Assembly (NCBI GenBank): GCA_949775045.1
Contig: OX459101.1
Span: 12,512,347 to 12,576,346, forward strand
From: Metridium senile
Lineage: Eukaryota > Cnidaria > Anthozoa > Actiniaria > Metridiidae
Reading direction: 5' to 3'
Length of the DNA stretch: 64,000 bases
Every line of letters starts with the position of its first letter. Position 1 is the first letter of the stretch. A program made the position numbers and the translations under genes. The notes below the pieces were generated by a model, which saw nothing but the letters and a program-made list of their open reading frames with translations, searched no databases and was not told where the DNA came from. Positions 1-12,259 of this stretch are shown in pieces.

Positions 1-513
1 AACTTCCTTTTCGAGCTGGGTGATATTTTCATACTTTCCTAGGAACTTATAGTAGTCATCTTCACCGAGTATGGGTATTTGCTGTCCACTACCCAGGGGG
101 AGTCCCTCGCTCGGTTGATAGATGCCTCTGTTGATGTGGACAGCTGCGCATTTGTTGATACCCCAGTGAAGGCCGATGTCCTTGAACATACCTTCGAGTG
201 TGCTTCCGACTGTGGCGGCTTTGGTGCTATTCTTATGGTATGATTTCAGGTCGTCTACAAAGAGACTGTGTGTTATCTTGATGGTCTTATCATGAGAGAG
301 TTTGTAGCCTTCTGTAGTACGTAAGTACCACGCTATTGGATTTAGGCAGAGTGTGAATAGTGTAACGCAAAATGAGTCTCCTTGTAGTATTCCACGGTTG
401 ATCTTTATTGGGCCTATTGATGTTTGGCCTTCGGCTGTTTGCACATACATTGTTGTTTTCCAGGTTTTGACGATGTTATCAATAAACGAAGACAATGTCT
501 TGTTTATTCCATG
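1..513 (-). pseudogene. Dong/R4-like reverse transcriptase fragment, 5'-truncated (copy A)
   Basis: Reading the minus strand gives one open frame without stops from about 510 to the window edge. It matches the RT palm and thumb of the larger element at 725-4036: the GILQGD block (rc of about 370-400), the catalytic-box variant LFVDD (FVDD for the usual YxDD, about 255-275) and a KFLGKYENITQLEKE segment at 1-50, where the other copy has KFLGKYENSTQLEEQ. The copy belongs to a related but distinct subfamily, since many residues differ. Its 5' side stops exactly where the (ATT)n array begins, as expected for a 5'-truncated target-primed insertion into that array. The 3' part lies outside the window. 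There is no start codon and it is not an autonomous gene. Confidence 0.8.
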
Positions 514-614
<101 letters not shown>

Positions 615-724
615 GGCATCTTTATTTGTTCCTATAAGGTGTATATCTGTACAACAAGGCGGGTTATCTTAACCTAGGCTTTGTTATTATTTACAATGGA
701 CACACTGCAATTAGCCTGATGTTA

Positions 725-1756
725 TTAGTGTGTGTACGCATAGAATGATTTTACAATTTCATTGTTCTGTGACACAAGCCATTTTTGGCATTTCTTGATG
801 AGGTAGTCAGTTTGCTTTTTATTTCCTATTATATGATCAAGTTCTTTCTCTAGTTTTATATGGTAACCGCCCAAGAAGTCAAATACAATGTTAATTTGGG
901 TAACTTTACAGCCTTTATATAAGTTCTTAATTCCTTTACGTAAGTCGTTGTATTTCTCTTGTTTCAGTGATGTCTTTTCTTCAATCTTCCCCACTTGGCA
1001 AACGGTTCCTTCCATTAGCAACCACAAGTTGTTTTCTTTATCCAGTACAGCTATATCAATTTTGTTGGCTCCATTTTCAGGAGCTTTTTCTAATTGAAAA
1101 GGAATGTCCCATAAGATCTTTGCTTTCGCATTTTCCATCACAGCTGTTGGTATTGTCTGTTGGTACCACGGTTTATCGCTGTTACTCTCTTGGAAGTCAT
1201 ATTTTTGTAGTAGGTGGTGATAGATAGGTCGAAGCATTCTATCGTGCCGTGCCTTATAAAGGCTTTGCGCAATCTTGCTGCATCCACTTAGTATATGGGA
1301 TGTTGTTTCTACTTGTGAGTCGCACATTCTGCATTTGATAGTTGGAACTTGTGTTTGTAGTTTTATCTGTTGATAAGTTCTTGTTGGCAGCAGTTGTTGC
1401 CTAATGCTCTTGTTAACACTATATACTACGTCAGGGATGTTTTTCCATGTTCTAAAGATCTGATTTGCGTTCGGTGACATGTCTTGGTCATCAAGTTGTT
1501 TGGTTGTTAGTGCACCCAACCAAGTTTGTTTTCTCATCTCATCTTTGTATTTCTTTTGTGCTGCTTCTCGTAGATCGTTTTTTTATGGTGCGAGGGCTTG
1601 GCGAGGTTATGTTGGTAATTTTTCCTTCGTTGTCCTTAAGGACTGTTTTTGTATCTTCGAATTCACAGATTAAGTTGTGTTCTGCTGCGTATTTTCTTGC
1701 GTCTTTAAATAAGGATTTCCTGTTTTTGCTGATCTTATCTTTCTCGTGTGTTTTTA
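725..1756 (-). pseudogene. Same element, C-terminal CCHC finger and restriction-like endonuclease
   Basis: This continues the RT ORF after a frameshift near 1760 and has a second frameshift in the T7 run at about 1579-1585; from 1537 down to 725 one frame of 270 codons is open. Within those 270 residues a CCHC finger occupies 69-86 (CRMCDSQVETTSHILSGC: Cys69, Cys72, His81, Cys86). The endonuclease core is at 158-180 (NKIDIAVLDK with Asp161, then WLLMEGTV with Glu176), the spacing of the restriction-enzyme-like fold that nicks the target in R2-type elements. In a living element it would be fused to the RT and cleave the insertion site. Stop codon at 725, followed by the short 3' UTR and the (ATT)n array. 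Confidence 0.8.
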
Positions 1757-4036
1757 CTAACTGAATTCTCTTGTCATGGCTTCTGACTTCAGGGCACTAC
1801 CTCCTAGGTTTTCTGATAGGTATAAGAGCTTTATAGACTCGCTGATGTGAATAGCACCACTTCTTCGTATTATTTCTCTAGTTGTTCTGTCAAGTTCTTT
1901 CAGGTCGTTGATCAGCCAGTTTGCTGTCCACATATGATATTGCAACAGGGACAACGCAAAGGTGTTTGTAGCTCTGATTTTTCGTGGTGCGGAGATGTTA
2001 CTCGTCCAGATAACTGATAAACGTTTGGTGTATTCCTCACTTGCGTCTGTATATACTTGCTCTTCTAGTTGTGTAGAATTTTCATATTTACCTAAGAACT
2101 TATATTGGTCAGCTTCATTCAGCACCTTCAGTTCTTCATTCTCTCTAAGGTTGATGTTGGTTGTGGGACAGATCTTTCCTCTTTGGATGTTAACAGCTGC
2201 ACACTTATCAAGGCCCCATTGTAGCCCTATATCTTCAAACATGCCTCTGATTGTTCTTGCTATCAGCATTGCTTTACTCGTGGATTTATGAAATGTTTTC
2301 AGGTCATCCACGTACAGCAAATGAGTGATCTTTTCTTTGGTACCATGTGTGAGAGTATATCCTTCTGTGCTGCGTAGGTACCACGCGAGTGGGTTAAGAC
2401 AGATTGTAAAGAGTCTTACACAAAAGGAGTCCCCTTGGAGTATTCCTTGGTTCAGTTCGATAGGGCCTATACTTTCCTTTGCGTCTGGTGTTTTGATTTC
2501 CAATGTGATCATCCAGCTTTTCATTGTGGTAGTGATGAATTTTGCTATCTTTTCAGGGATGCAGTGCATTTGTAGACATAGTTCGAGCCATTTGTGGTTT
2601 ATAGAATCAAATGCTTTCTTTACATCAACCCATATACATGACAGGTTCTTTCTTCTGATTTCAGCGTCTTCTATTACCGCTTTGTCTATGGCGAGATTAT
2701 CGATGCATCCCATTGAGCCGGTAGAGCAGCCTCTTTGGTCTATTTGCATATATTTGTATTGTTCTTGGTGGTCTTTGAGTTTGGAGTCGATTACTGATGT
2801 GATTGCCTTGTACATGGTGTTCAACAGTGTGATAGGCCTGTGATCTTTTGCTTTTGGGTTTGCGGTTTTTGGTATCATTAAGCATTTGCCTTCCGTAAGC
2901 CATTGCGGGAGTTGTATTTCGTTGTTGATAATTTCCGAAAGTGCAGTTGCTATTCCTTTGAAATGGGTTGTTAGCTTTTTGATCCAATAGTTGGTGATTT
3001 TGTCATAACCAGGTGAGCTCCAGTTTCTTTTGTCCTTTATGCTGGTGTGTATATCTTTCTCATCTATGTTTACTTCATGACGCGATAAAGGTGGTAGTGT
3101 TTCCATGATTGCTTCCCTTACGTTGTTTATCCATGTTGCGTCGAGGTTGATTTCTTTTTCAATCTCCCAGATGGGTCTCCAAAAGCTTTCGAAGTCGTCT
3201 TTACTGAGATTTGTAGAGCAATTTTCTTTTGGCAGTCTGTTTGGTTCTTTGTACTCCGGACGTGTGTTGTTAGCGTCCGCTTTAATTACGTTCTTGCAAT
3301 GATCATAAAACTTTGACTCATTTCTATCAAACCATTTGTTAGCGTTCTGTCTCTTTAATACTTTAGTTTTCTTGTCTCGTTGGTGTTTTAGTATTCTTAG
3401 CTGCTGGATTTTTGCTTCTTTAAGTTGAAATAGTGAATCTTTCGTTATTTTAGTCTTTACTTCATTCTTCATCCATTTCCTGTTTGTCTTTAGTTTTTTT
3501 GTAAGTTTTCCGTTCTTTATGAGTCTTCGTGTTTCCTCTGTTATCTGTGAACATTCTCTTCTCAGCTTCTCAATTTTCTTTTCTATTTCCATTTGCCACT
3601 TAGGTTTTCTTTCCTTCTTTGTGTTGTTTTTCTTTCCTCTTTGTTTTTCGCCATTGTGATTTCTCCACGCGACCGCTATTGCGTATATTGCACAGTTGGC
3701 TTCCCACAAGTATTCCCTTGGTGCTGTTGCTGGCGTTGTTGTTATAAGTGTTCTGCTGATTTCATTAAGAACCTTAATTTCATCATTATTCGGGGTCTTC
3801 TTTGTGAATGTTGTTTGCTGTCTGTTGTTTAGCTTTTGTTCTTTTGTTTCTTGGAAGATCGCTTGTGCGTATTCTAAAAGACTGGCATACTTGTCTGGGA
3901 TCGTATTTGATTTTTCTATAGGCTCATATTCCCTAGAGTGTAGTTGTTGTTGTCGCTGGTTTTGTTCAGGTTCGTTGGAGCGCTGTTCGTTTAGTTCTTT
4001 TGTTATGTTCTGGATATTCATATTCGTTTTCTTCAT
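1757..4036 (-). pseudogene. Dong/R4-like retrotransposon ORF, N-terminal and reverse transcriptase part
   Basis: 759 codons from an ATG. Residues 1-330 are Lys/Glu/Gln-rich with coiled-coil character and no recognised zinc finger. RT blocks follow: a block around 338-350 (SSPGYDKITNYW), a fingers block at 385-405 (MIPKTANPKAKDHRPI), motif A at about 470-480 (VDVKKAFDS, Asp471), motif B at 530-540 (GILQGDSF) and motif C at 573-580 (LYVDDLK, YVDD). The thumb contains KFLGKYENS. The frame ends at a TAG at 1757. A one-base shift at about 1757-1765 restores an open frame (continuing VKTHEKDKISKN) down to about 1580, so this stop is a frameshift and not the natural terminus. The RT itself is uninterrupted, suggesting recent activity. 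Confidence 0.85.
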
Positions 4037-4087
4037 TAAATTTGCATAATGGTCTCGAAGATTTTGTGCTGTTTTTCCTAAGGTTGC

Positions 4088-5340
<1,253 letters not shown>

Positions 5341-6026
5341 ATATACAAATTAGGTAATACCTAATAGCGGAGCTCCAGTTTAAATTGTTCTTACAACATC
5401 AATATCTGTATGTAAATAGTTTTTGTGCATGGGCCATGCCTAATCTAAACTGTAATTATTTTAGTTATGTAACCGCAAAAGACAACTACAAAATCATAGA
5501 TATAGGTGGAACGGACTTTTAATTTTATTTACTTTATGAGCAAATAATAATCTGCGATATATATATTTTCGATAAAAATTCAAAAATCTTATTTATCACG
5601 CATACAGCGTACTATATTTTTCAATAATTTTATGCTCAAATTATGAAAAAGGTATTTTGTGTGCATAATGAATTATTAACTAAAAAATCCAACCCAACCC
5701 ATTTTTATTTTTAAAATATGAACCTAGAAAAAAACTTCGATATCACTATAACGTTTCTAGAGAAACAAAATTAGGGGTATCCACGCGTTTTTGAAAAACA
5801 TGAATTTTTAGATTTTACTTTTTGAGATCAAATCGTACAAAAATTCGTGACAGCGTGAATTGTGTCACGCACGACACAGCGTGCATGATAAAGTCCCATA
5901 GACAAAACGCTGAGAAAAATCAAGATTTTGAGCTTCAAATTGACAAAAACGTTACTTGAACAAGTACTTAATAGGATGGTAACTATGTATTTAAAGGAAT
6001 AAAGGGAATTCTATAACATTTCTTTA
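5341..6026 (+). mobile_element. TA-inserting non-autonomous element A, copy 1
   Basis: 686 bp flanked by TA on both sides (5339-5340 and 6027-6028). An inverted second copy is at 7479-8133, also flanked by TA. The two match over nearly their whole length, with a small length difference around 5450-5475 of this copy. I see no long terminal inverted repeat and no ORF; it carries GCGGAGCTCC 28 bp from its left end and an inner GTGTCACGCACGACAC palindrome. The TA target duplication suggests a Tc1/mariner-type transposase acting in trans. It landed in the TA that flanks the large palindrome beginning at 6029. Confidence 0.7.
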
Positions 6027-6028
6027 TA

Positions 6029-9000
6029 GCGGAGCTCTGCGCGGGCCGAAGGCCCGCGCAAGCGGAGCACCATACTTAAGAAAAAATGGTAACCCATCGA
6101 GTTGATTTTTCATGGACACCACATAGGATCGCGGGCGCGCACGTCCGTACAACGTGCCCATCGCGATACTGATTGGCTGTTACATTTCGGCGGGAAAGTG
6201 ATGCGCGCGCGCGCCGAATAGCAGATCGAGCCCGAATCGAAAGCAGGTTGTTCTTTTATCGACAAAAAAAGTCAAACAAACAACAACAAAATACAATACT
6301 TAAAATATCAACTGAGAAATATGAACATCGAAGAATCAAATTAAGATAGTTTTGGCCGAAGAAGAAAATAAACTTGGGCCGGATACAAAAATGAAGAAAT
6401 TGAACAGTAGAACTGAAAGGCCAAGAAAACGTGTCTGTAGATAAAACTTCTTTGAAGAATAAAGACTACCAAAGAAGAAAATAAACTTGAAGGAGACAAA
6501 AATGAAGAAATTTATCTCAAGAAAAGGAAAAGATTGAAAGGCCAAGAACACTTGTCTGTAGATAAAACTTCGTAGAAGATTAAGACTACAGCAACGTAAA
6601 AGAATTGAAAAAGAAGCGACTTTATTCGTTATGAAAACTATCTTTAAAATGCTTCCTTCAGTATAGTTTATTTATGGATTTTCAAGCTTGGCAGTTTAAC
6701 TATGACCATGTTTAATTCATCAAAACTGATTCAAGTATATTCATGTATTCGTCAAAATATTATCGATGTCATTGAGAAGAAGAAAACCTTTGGAAAATAA
6801 TCACCGATAAAGTAAGTTCAACGGATTATTTATTTCAAGTTTTTTGAGAAAAAACTGTTTGATAACGAGCGTGAAAAAACACGGCCTAAAAACTTGAAAT
6901 AATTATTAAGCTTCAAAAAGGAAGAATCTGTTCTCTGATTTATTATAGAAAGAAAAAAGAAAACGTTTATCTCCATTTGATTTACTTTTTGAGATACAAA
7001 CCGTACATAACACGATGTTTACAAGTGTGTAAATTGTACTTTTTGTGGTATTTGGTCGATTCAAAAAGGGATTTATTTATGTGCTTTTCACAAACTCATC
7101 AACGGAAAACATTAAAGATGAATTAGAATACAAACATAATTCAAAACTGGTTGAATAACATCTGTTTATTTAGCAATATTGACTATTTTATGTTTACTAA
7201 ACGAACATTTTTATTATAGTTTCTATTTCAAAGTTGTTAAAGTGTTTTTTACAGAACAAAATGATGTTTTACACAAACTTTTTCATAATAAAATACCTTG
7301 TTTTAACATCCTTGTCTTTTCAAATAGTTCCTGTGTTGGTAGAACTGATACTTGAGGTCTTTAATTCCACTTTAAAAGAACCGTTTCAGGTCGTTTTTGT
7401 TTTGTTTGAATTTTGAAGATTTGCCATAACTATTTTTTTAGTTATTAAATTTAATTCGATGAAAAGGTGTTTTTTTTATAAAGAAATGTTATAGAATTCC
7501 CTTTTTTCCTTTAAATACATAGTTACCATCCTATTAAGTACTTGTTCAAGTAACGTTTTTGTCAATTTGAAGCTCAAAATCTTGATTTTTCTCAGCGTTT
7601 TGTCTATGGGACTTTATCATATCATGCACGCTGTGTCGTGCGTGACACAATTCACGCTGTCACGAATTTTTGTACGATTTAATCTAAAAATTCATATCTT
7701 TTTCAAAAACGCGTGGATACCCCTAATTTTGTTTCTCTAGAAACGTTATAGTGATATCGAAGTTTTTTTCTAGGTTCATATTTTAAAAATAAAAATGGGT
7801 TGGGTTGGATTTTTTAGTTAATAATTCATTATGCACACAAAATACCTTTTTCATAATTTGAGCATAAAATTATTGAAAAATATATTACGCTGTATGCGTG
7901 ATAAATAAGATTTTTGAATTTTTATCGAAAATATATACATCGCAGGTTATTATTTGCTCATAAAGTAAATAAAATTAAAAGTCCGTTCCACCTATATCTA
8001 TGATTTTGTAGTTGTCTTTTGTAGTTTAGATTAGGCATGGCCCATGCACAAAAACTATTTACATGCACATATTGATGTTGTAAGAATAATTTAAACTGGA
8101 GCTCCGCTATTAGGTATTACCTAATTTGTATATTAAAAAAAACACTTTTCATCGAATTAAATTTACAATTAAAAAAAGTAGTCATGGCAAATCTTCAAAA
8201 TTCAAACAAAACAAAAACGACCTGAAACGGTTCTTTTGAAGTGGAATTAAAGACCTCAAGTATCAGTTCTACCAACACAGGAACGATTTGAAAAGACAAG
8301 GATGTTAAAACAAGGTATTTTATTATGAAAAAGTTTGTGTAAAACATCATTTTGTTCTGTAAAAAAACTTTAACAACTTTGAAATAGAAACTACAATAAA
8401 AATGTTCGTTTAGTAAACATAAAATAGTCAATATTGCTAAATAAACAGTTGTTATTCAACCAGTTTTGAATTATGTTTGTATTCTAATTCATCTTTAATG
8501 TTTTCCGTTGATGAGTTTGTGAAAAGCACATAAAGAAATCCCTTTTTGAATCGACCAAATACCACAAAAAGTACAATTTACACACTTGTAAACATCGTGT
8601 TATGTACGGTTTGTATCTCAAAAAGTAAATCAAATGGAGATAAACGTTTTCTTTTTTCTTTCTATAATAAATCAGAGAACAGATTCTTCCTTTTTGAAGC
8701 TTTTAAAAACTTGAAATAATTATTAAAATAATTATTTCAAGTTTTTAGGCCGTGTTTTTTCACGCTCGTTATCAAACAGTTTTTTCTCAAAAAACTTGAA
8801 ATAAATAATCCGTTGAACTTACTTTATCGGTGATTATTTTCCAAAGGTTTTCTTCTTCTCAATGACATCGATAATATTTTGACGAATACATGAATATACT
8901 TGAATCAGTTTTGATGAATTAAACATGGTCATAGTTAAACTGCCAAGCTTGAAAACCCATAAATAAACTATACTGAAGGAAGCATTTTGAAGATAGTTTT

Positions 9001-9607
9001 CATAACGAATAAAGTCGCTTCTTTTTCAATTCTTTTACGTTGCTGTAGTCTTTATTCTTCTACGAAGTTTTATCTACAGACAAGTGTTCTTGGCCTTTCA
9101 ATCTTTTCCTTTTCTTGAGATAAATTTCTTCATTTTTGTCTCCTTCAAGTTTATTTTCTTCTTTGGTAGTCTTTATTCTTCAAAGAAGTTTTATCTACAG
9201 ACACGTTTTCTTGGCCTTTCAGTTCTACTGTTCAATTTCTTCATTTTTGTATCCGGCCCAAGTTTATTTTCTTCTTCGGCCAAAACTATCTTAATTTGAT
9301 TCTTCGATGTTCAAATTTCTCAGTTGATATTTTAAGTATTGTATTTTGTTGTTGTTTGTTTGACTTTTTTTGTCGATAAAAGAACAACCTGCTTTCGATT
9401 CGGGCTCTGCTATTCGGCGCGCGCGCGCATCACTTTCCCGCCGAAATGTAACAGCCCATCACTATCGTGATGGGCACGGACGTTGTACGGACGTGCGCGC
9501 CCGCGATCCTATGTGGTGTCCATGAAAAATCAACTCGATGGGTTACCATTTTTTCTTAGGTATGGTGCTCCGCTCGCGCGGGCCTTCGGCCCGCGCGGAA
9601 GCTCCGC
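6029..9607. mobile_element. Large foldback palindrome element B (arms 6029-7478 and 8134-9607)
   Basis: Two arms of about 1.45 kb in inverted orientation, flanked by TA (6027-6028 and 9608-9609). The ends read GCGGAGCT with a nested hairpin GCGGGCCGAAGGCCCGC. Without the 655-bp insert at 7479-8133, the arms meet at a centre of T-run, TA, A-run, a continuous palindrome. Each arm holds a roughly 115-bp tandem duplication (6358-6590 and its inverse near 9050-9285). Two other copies of the host repeat (around 14880 and 36240) show the uninserted site, reading ...CCAAAATATAAG... . The short ORFs inside occur as mirror copies in the two arms and look non-coding. Confidence 0.8.
7479..8133 (-). mobile_element. 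Element A, copy 2, inserted at the centre of palindrome B
   Basis: Inverse complement of 5341-6026, flanked by TA at 7477-7478 and 8134-8135. The insertion point is the exact symmetry centre of the palindrome. Both ends match those of copy 1, which defines the element boundaries independently. Confidence 0.75.
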
Positions 9608-9609
9608 TA

Positions 9610-10356
9610 TAAGTATATATATCTAATTGAATATTTAACAACAGGTAATATAATGAAATTTGAAACACCGCCGAAAAAGAGTTTGAACTAAACTTTACTG
9701 ACGTTTCGAGCTTTAGCCTTTCGTCGGACGAAATGCTTAATCATTTGATCCAAAATCCAAAATACCACTTTAATTGTTATTCTTGCTAAGTTAGTTTTGT
9801 GCAGTGCGTGATAAAGTAATTGGGGATTAATTGTCAGAACAATCGTGAAGTTTTGAGATGAATCCCCAGGGAAGAATGCTACAGAGCGCGCTATGCATGG
9901 TCGGACCAATGCTTTACGGGAAAATAACGCAATAGACATATATATATATAGAATATACCATATTATGAAAAAGATCTCGAATGATCTTAAAAAGTATTTA
10001 TAAGAGCAGGAAGTCAATCTTATTGATTGATACGAGCCTTGTTCTAGGGTTGTATGTCCATAAGTAGCGCAGGAAATCGTGACTCGGCAGTTTGATCAAT
10101 AATATCAAAGGTTCAAACTCCAATTAATCGTTGTCTTCATAGATTTGTTTGTCATAATCCTGTGATATCTATCTATTTCTTACTGATATAACAAGACTTT
10201 TCCGATAAAACTTGAAATTTTATTAGAAACTTACATCAGTTACAAGTTCTTAAATTTCTTTCGGCTTTAGACTTCAATAGTTTTGCACTTTCATTCCATA
10301 TACACGAACAAGTCCAAAAATTGTTCTTGCAGTAAGAGCACAAGGCATAATATTCC
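9610..10356. repeat. Dispersed repeat R2, copy 1
   Basis: About 745 bp nearly identical to 14880-15629 and 36240-36989, where it follows R1 without interruption. On the minus strand it carries the motif GACGAAAGGCTAAAGCTCGA followed by AACGTCAG (9699-9728), a tail type I associate with cnidarian retroelement families (from memory, not checked). The 109-codon frame at 9688-10017 is conserved across copies but has no recognisable domain; I do not call it a gene. In this copy R2 breaks off at TATTCC; the other copies continue into the duplicated segment. Confidence 0.8.
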
Positions 10357-10442
10357 GGACAAATAGAGCACCGAGGAATTTCCATCGTATGAGCACATTC
10401 AGAATACTTTTTACCACAGCGAGCGTGTATTTCGGGAAACAT
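10236..10442 (-). CDS. Possible 3'-terminal exon of an unknown Cys-rich protein
   Basis: The minus-strand frame gives about 68 residues with Cys pairs (CGKKYSEC, CSICPEYYALCSYC, WTCSC) that could be zinc-binding, then an Arg/Lys-rich tail ending in RNLRTCN and a TGA. An AATAAA lies about 18 nt after the stop on the same strand, which is why I list it. The last 40 codons are kept in the two other R2 copies (about 15512-15629 and 36872-36989), but the upstream Cys part exists only here, because those copies diverge at TATTCC. An in-frame stop precedes the ATG and no upstream exon could be linked. No family recognised; it may simply be repeat sequence. Confidence 0.25.
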   Translation of the reverse strand: MFPEIHARCGKKYSECAHTMEIPRCSICPEYYALCSYCKNNFWTCSCIWNESAKLLKSKAERNLRTCN

Positions 10443-10491
10443 GCAAACAAAGGACTGACTAGCCTCTCATACAGTCATGTACTGTCTAATT

Positions 10492-10872
10492 TGAAGGTCC
10501 TGAAGGGGGGTATCCAATCCCAATTCCCAATCAATTTTTTATCAAAATCCCAATTACCACAGGAAGCCCAAACATTAACCACAGGAAGCCCAAACATTAA
10601 CCACAGGAAGCCCAAATTGAATACTAACCACAGGAAGTCCAAGATAGTTCGATTTTCTCTTCTAGTCTACTAAAACGACGTAAAATGTTGCAAATTATTC
10701 AATTTAAAACATTATTTTAGCATCTAAAGAGAAAACGAATGGACAAGAAATAGCCAAATCCTATGGACAAATCCCAATCCCAATGGACAAATCCCAATCC
10801 CAATGGGCAAATCCCAATTCCCAGCCTCGAAAAAAGGCAAATCCCAATTCCCAATTTACCCCTTCAGGACCC
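10492..10872. mobile_element. Small foldback/MITE-like element rich in GGAAGCCCAA and AATCCCAATT repeats
   Basis: 381 bp bounded by inverted GGTCCTGAAGGGG ends and flanked by the direct repeat TCTAATT (10485-10491 and 10873-10879), a plausible 7-bp target duplication. The inside consists of short tandem motifs (CCACAGGAAGCCCAAACATT three times; variants of CCCAATGGACAAAT). No coding capacity. Confidence 0.6.
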
Positions 10873-10879
10873 TCTAATT

Positions 10880-11215
10880 GATCACAATATTTTTAAAACT
10901 TGAAATGGCTGACATGGGTGTAGTAAAATAATGTAAAATTATAGTTCTTACAAGTGTAAATAAATTTGTATAAAGATATGTAAAAATATAATAAAACATA
11001 AGGTCTTTTAACACTGGTTGATGGTTGGGCATTTGTTTCAGTTTAACAAATTTGTATATGGCAGTTGGTGCAAAAACACTAAAATGATAAAAATAACAAA
11101 ATAGTTACTAACAGTATAGTTGTTCTCATAAACCCATGAAACAAAGTGTATTATTTGAAGCGTGCATGATAGTCAAATAACTACGGTGGCCCACAAGGGC
11201 AAAACACAACTAAAT
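10880..11215. other. AT-rich stretch without recognised features
   Basis: No ORF, inverted repeat or match to other parts of the window seen. Confidence 0.5.
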
Positions 11216-11503
11216 ATTTGGTTGAAAACACAACAATCTTTCACAGAACACAATAATCTTTCACAGAACATAACAATCTTTCGCAGAATACAACAATCTT
11301 TCGCACAACACAACAATCTTTCGCACAACACAACAATCTTTCGCAGAACACTACTATCTTTCACAGAACACAACAATCTTTCGCAGAACACAACAATCTT
11401 TTGCAGAACACAACAATCTTTCGCAGAACACAACAATCTTTCACAGAACACAACAATCTTTCGCAGAACACAACAATCTTTCACACAACACAACACATAA
11501 AAT
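11216..11503. repeat. Minisatellite, 20-bp unit ACAACAATCTTTCGCAGAAC
   Basis: About 14 tandem copies with point variants (CACAG/CGCAG, AATAATC). Because 20 is not a multiple of 3, all frames cycle, and both strands give an open frame of 112 codons; this is a repeat artefact and not a gene. Confidence 0.9.
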
Positions 11504-12058
<555 letters not shown>

Positions 12059-12259
12059 TGTGGAGATTTAAATTTCATGGATATATTAATTTATTATTGG
12101 TAACTTAGTTATTATAGTATTTGGCAATTATTAGTACATTAGTAGTACTGAATAGTAAGAAGAAAATAAATAAATAAATAAAACAAAAGGCAAACAAAAT
12201 GGAAAACCATTCTAAATAACAACAATAATAATAATAATTTATTGCTTATATATGAAGGC

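Noticed and set aside
6336..9299. Mirrored 71- and 78-codon frames (6336-6551 / 9084-9299, 7234-7416 / 8195-8431)
   Set aside because: They occur as mirror images in the two arms of a palindrome and are AT-rich hydrophobic noise.
9688..10017. 109-codon minus-strand frame conserved in three R2 copies
   Set aside because: Conservation is explained by recent repeat or segment duplication; no domain. One copy (36320-36565) has a frame change without other consequence.
11216..11503. Possible CRISPR array
   Set aside because: Direct head-to-tail tandem units without unique spacers, in a eukaryotic genome; it is a minisatellite.
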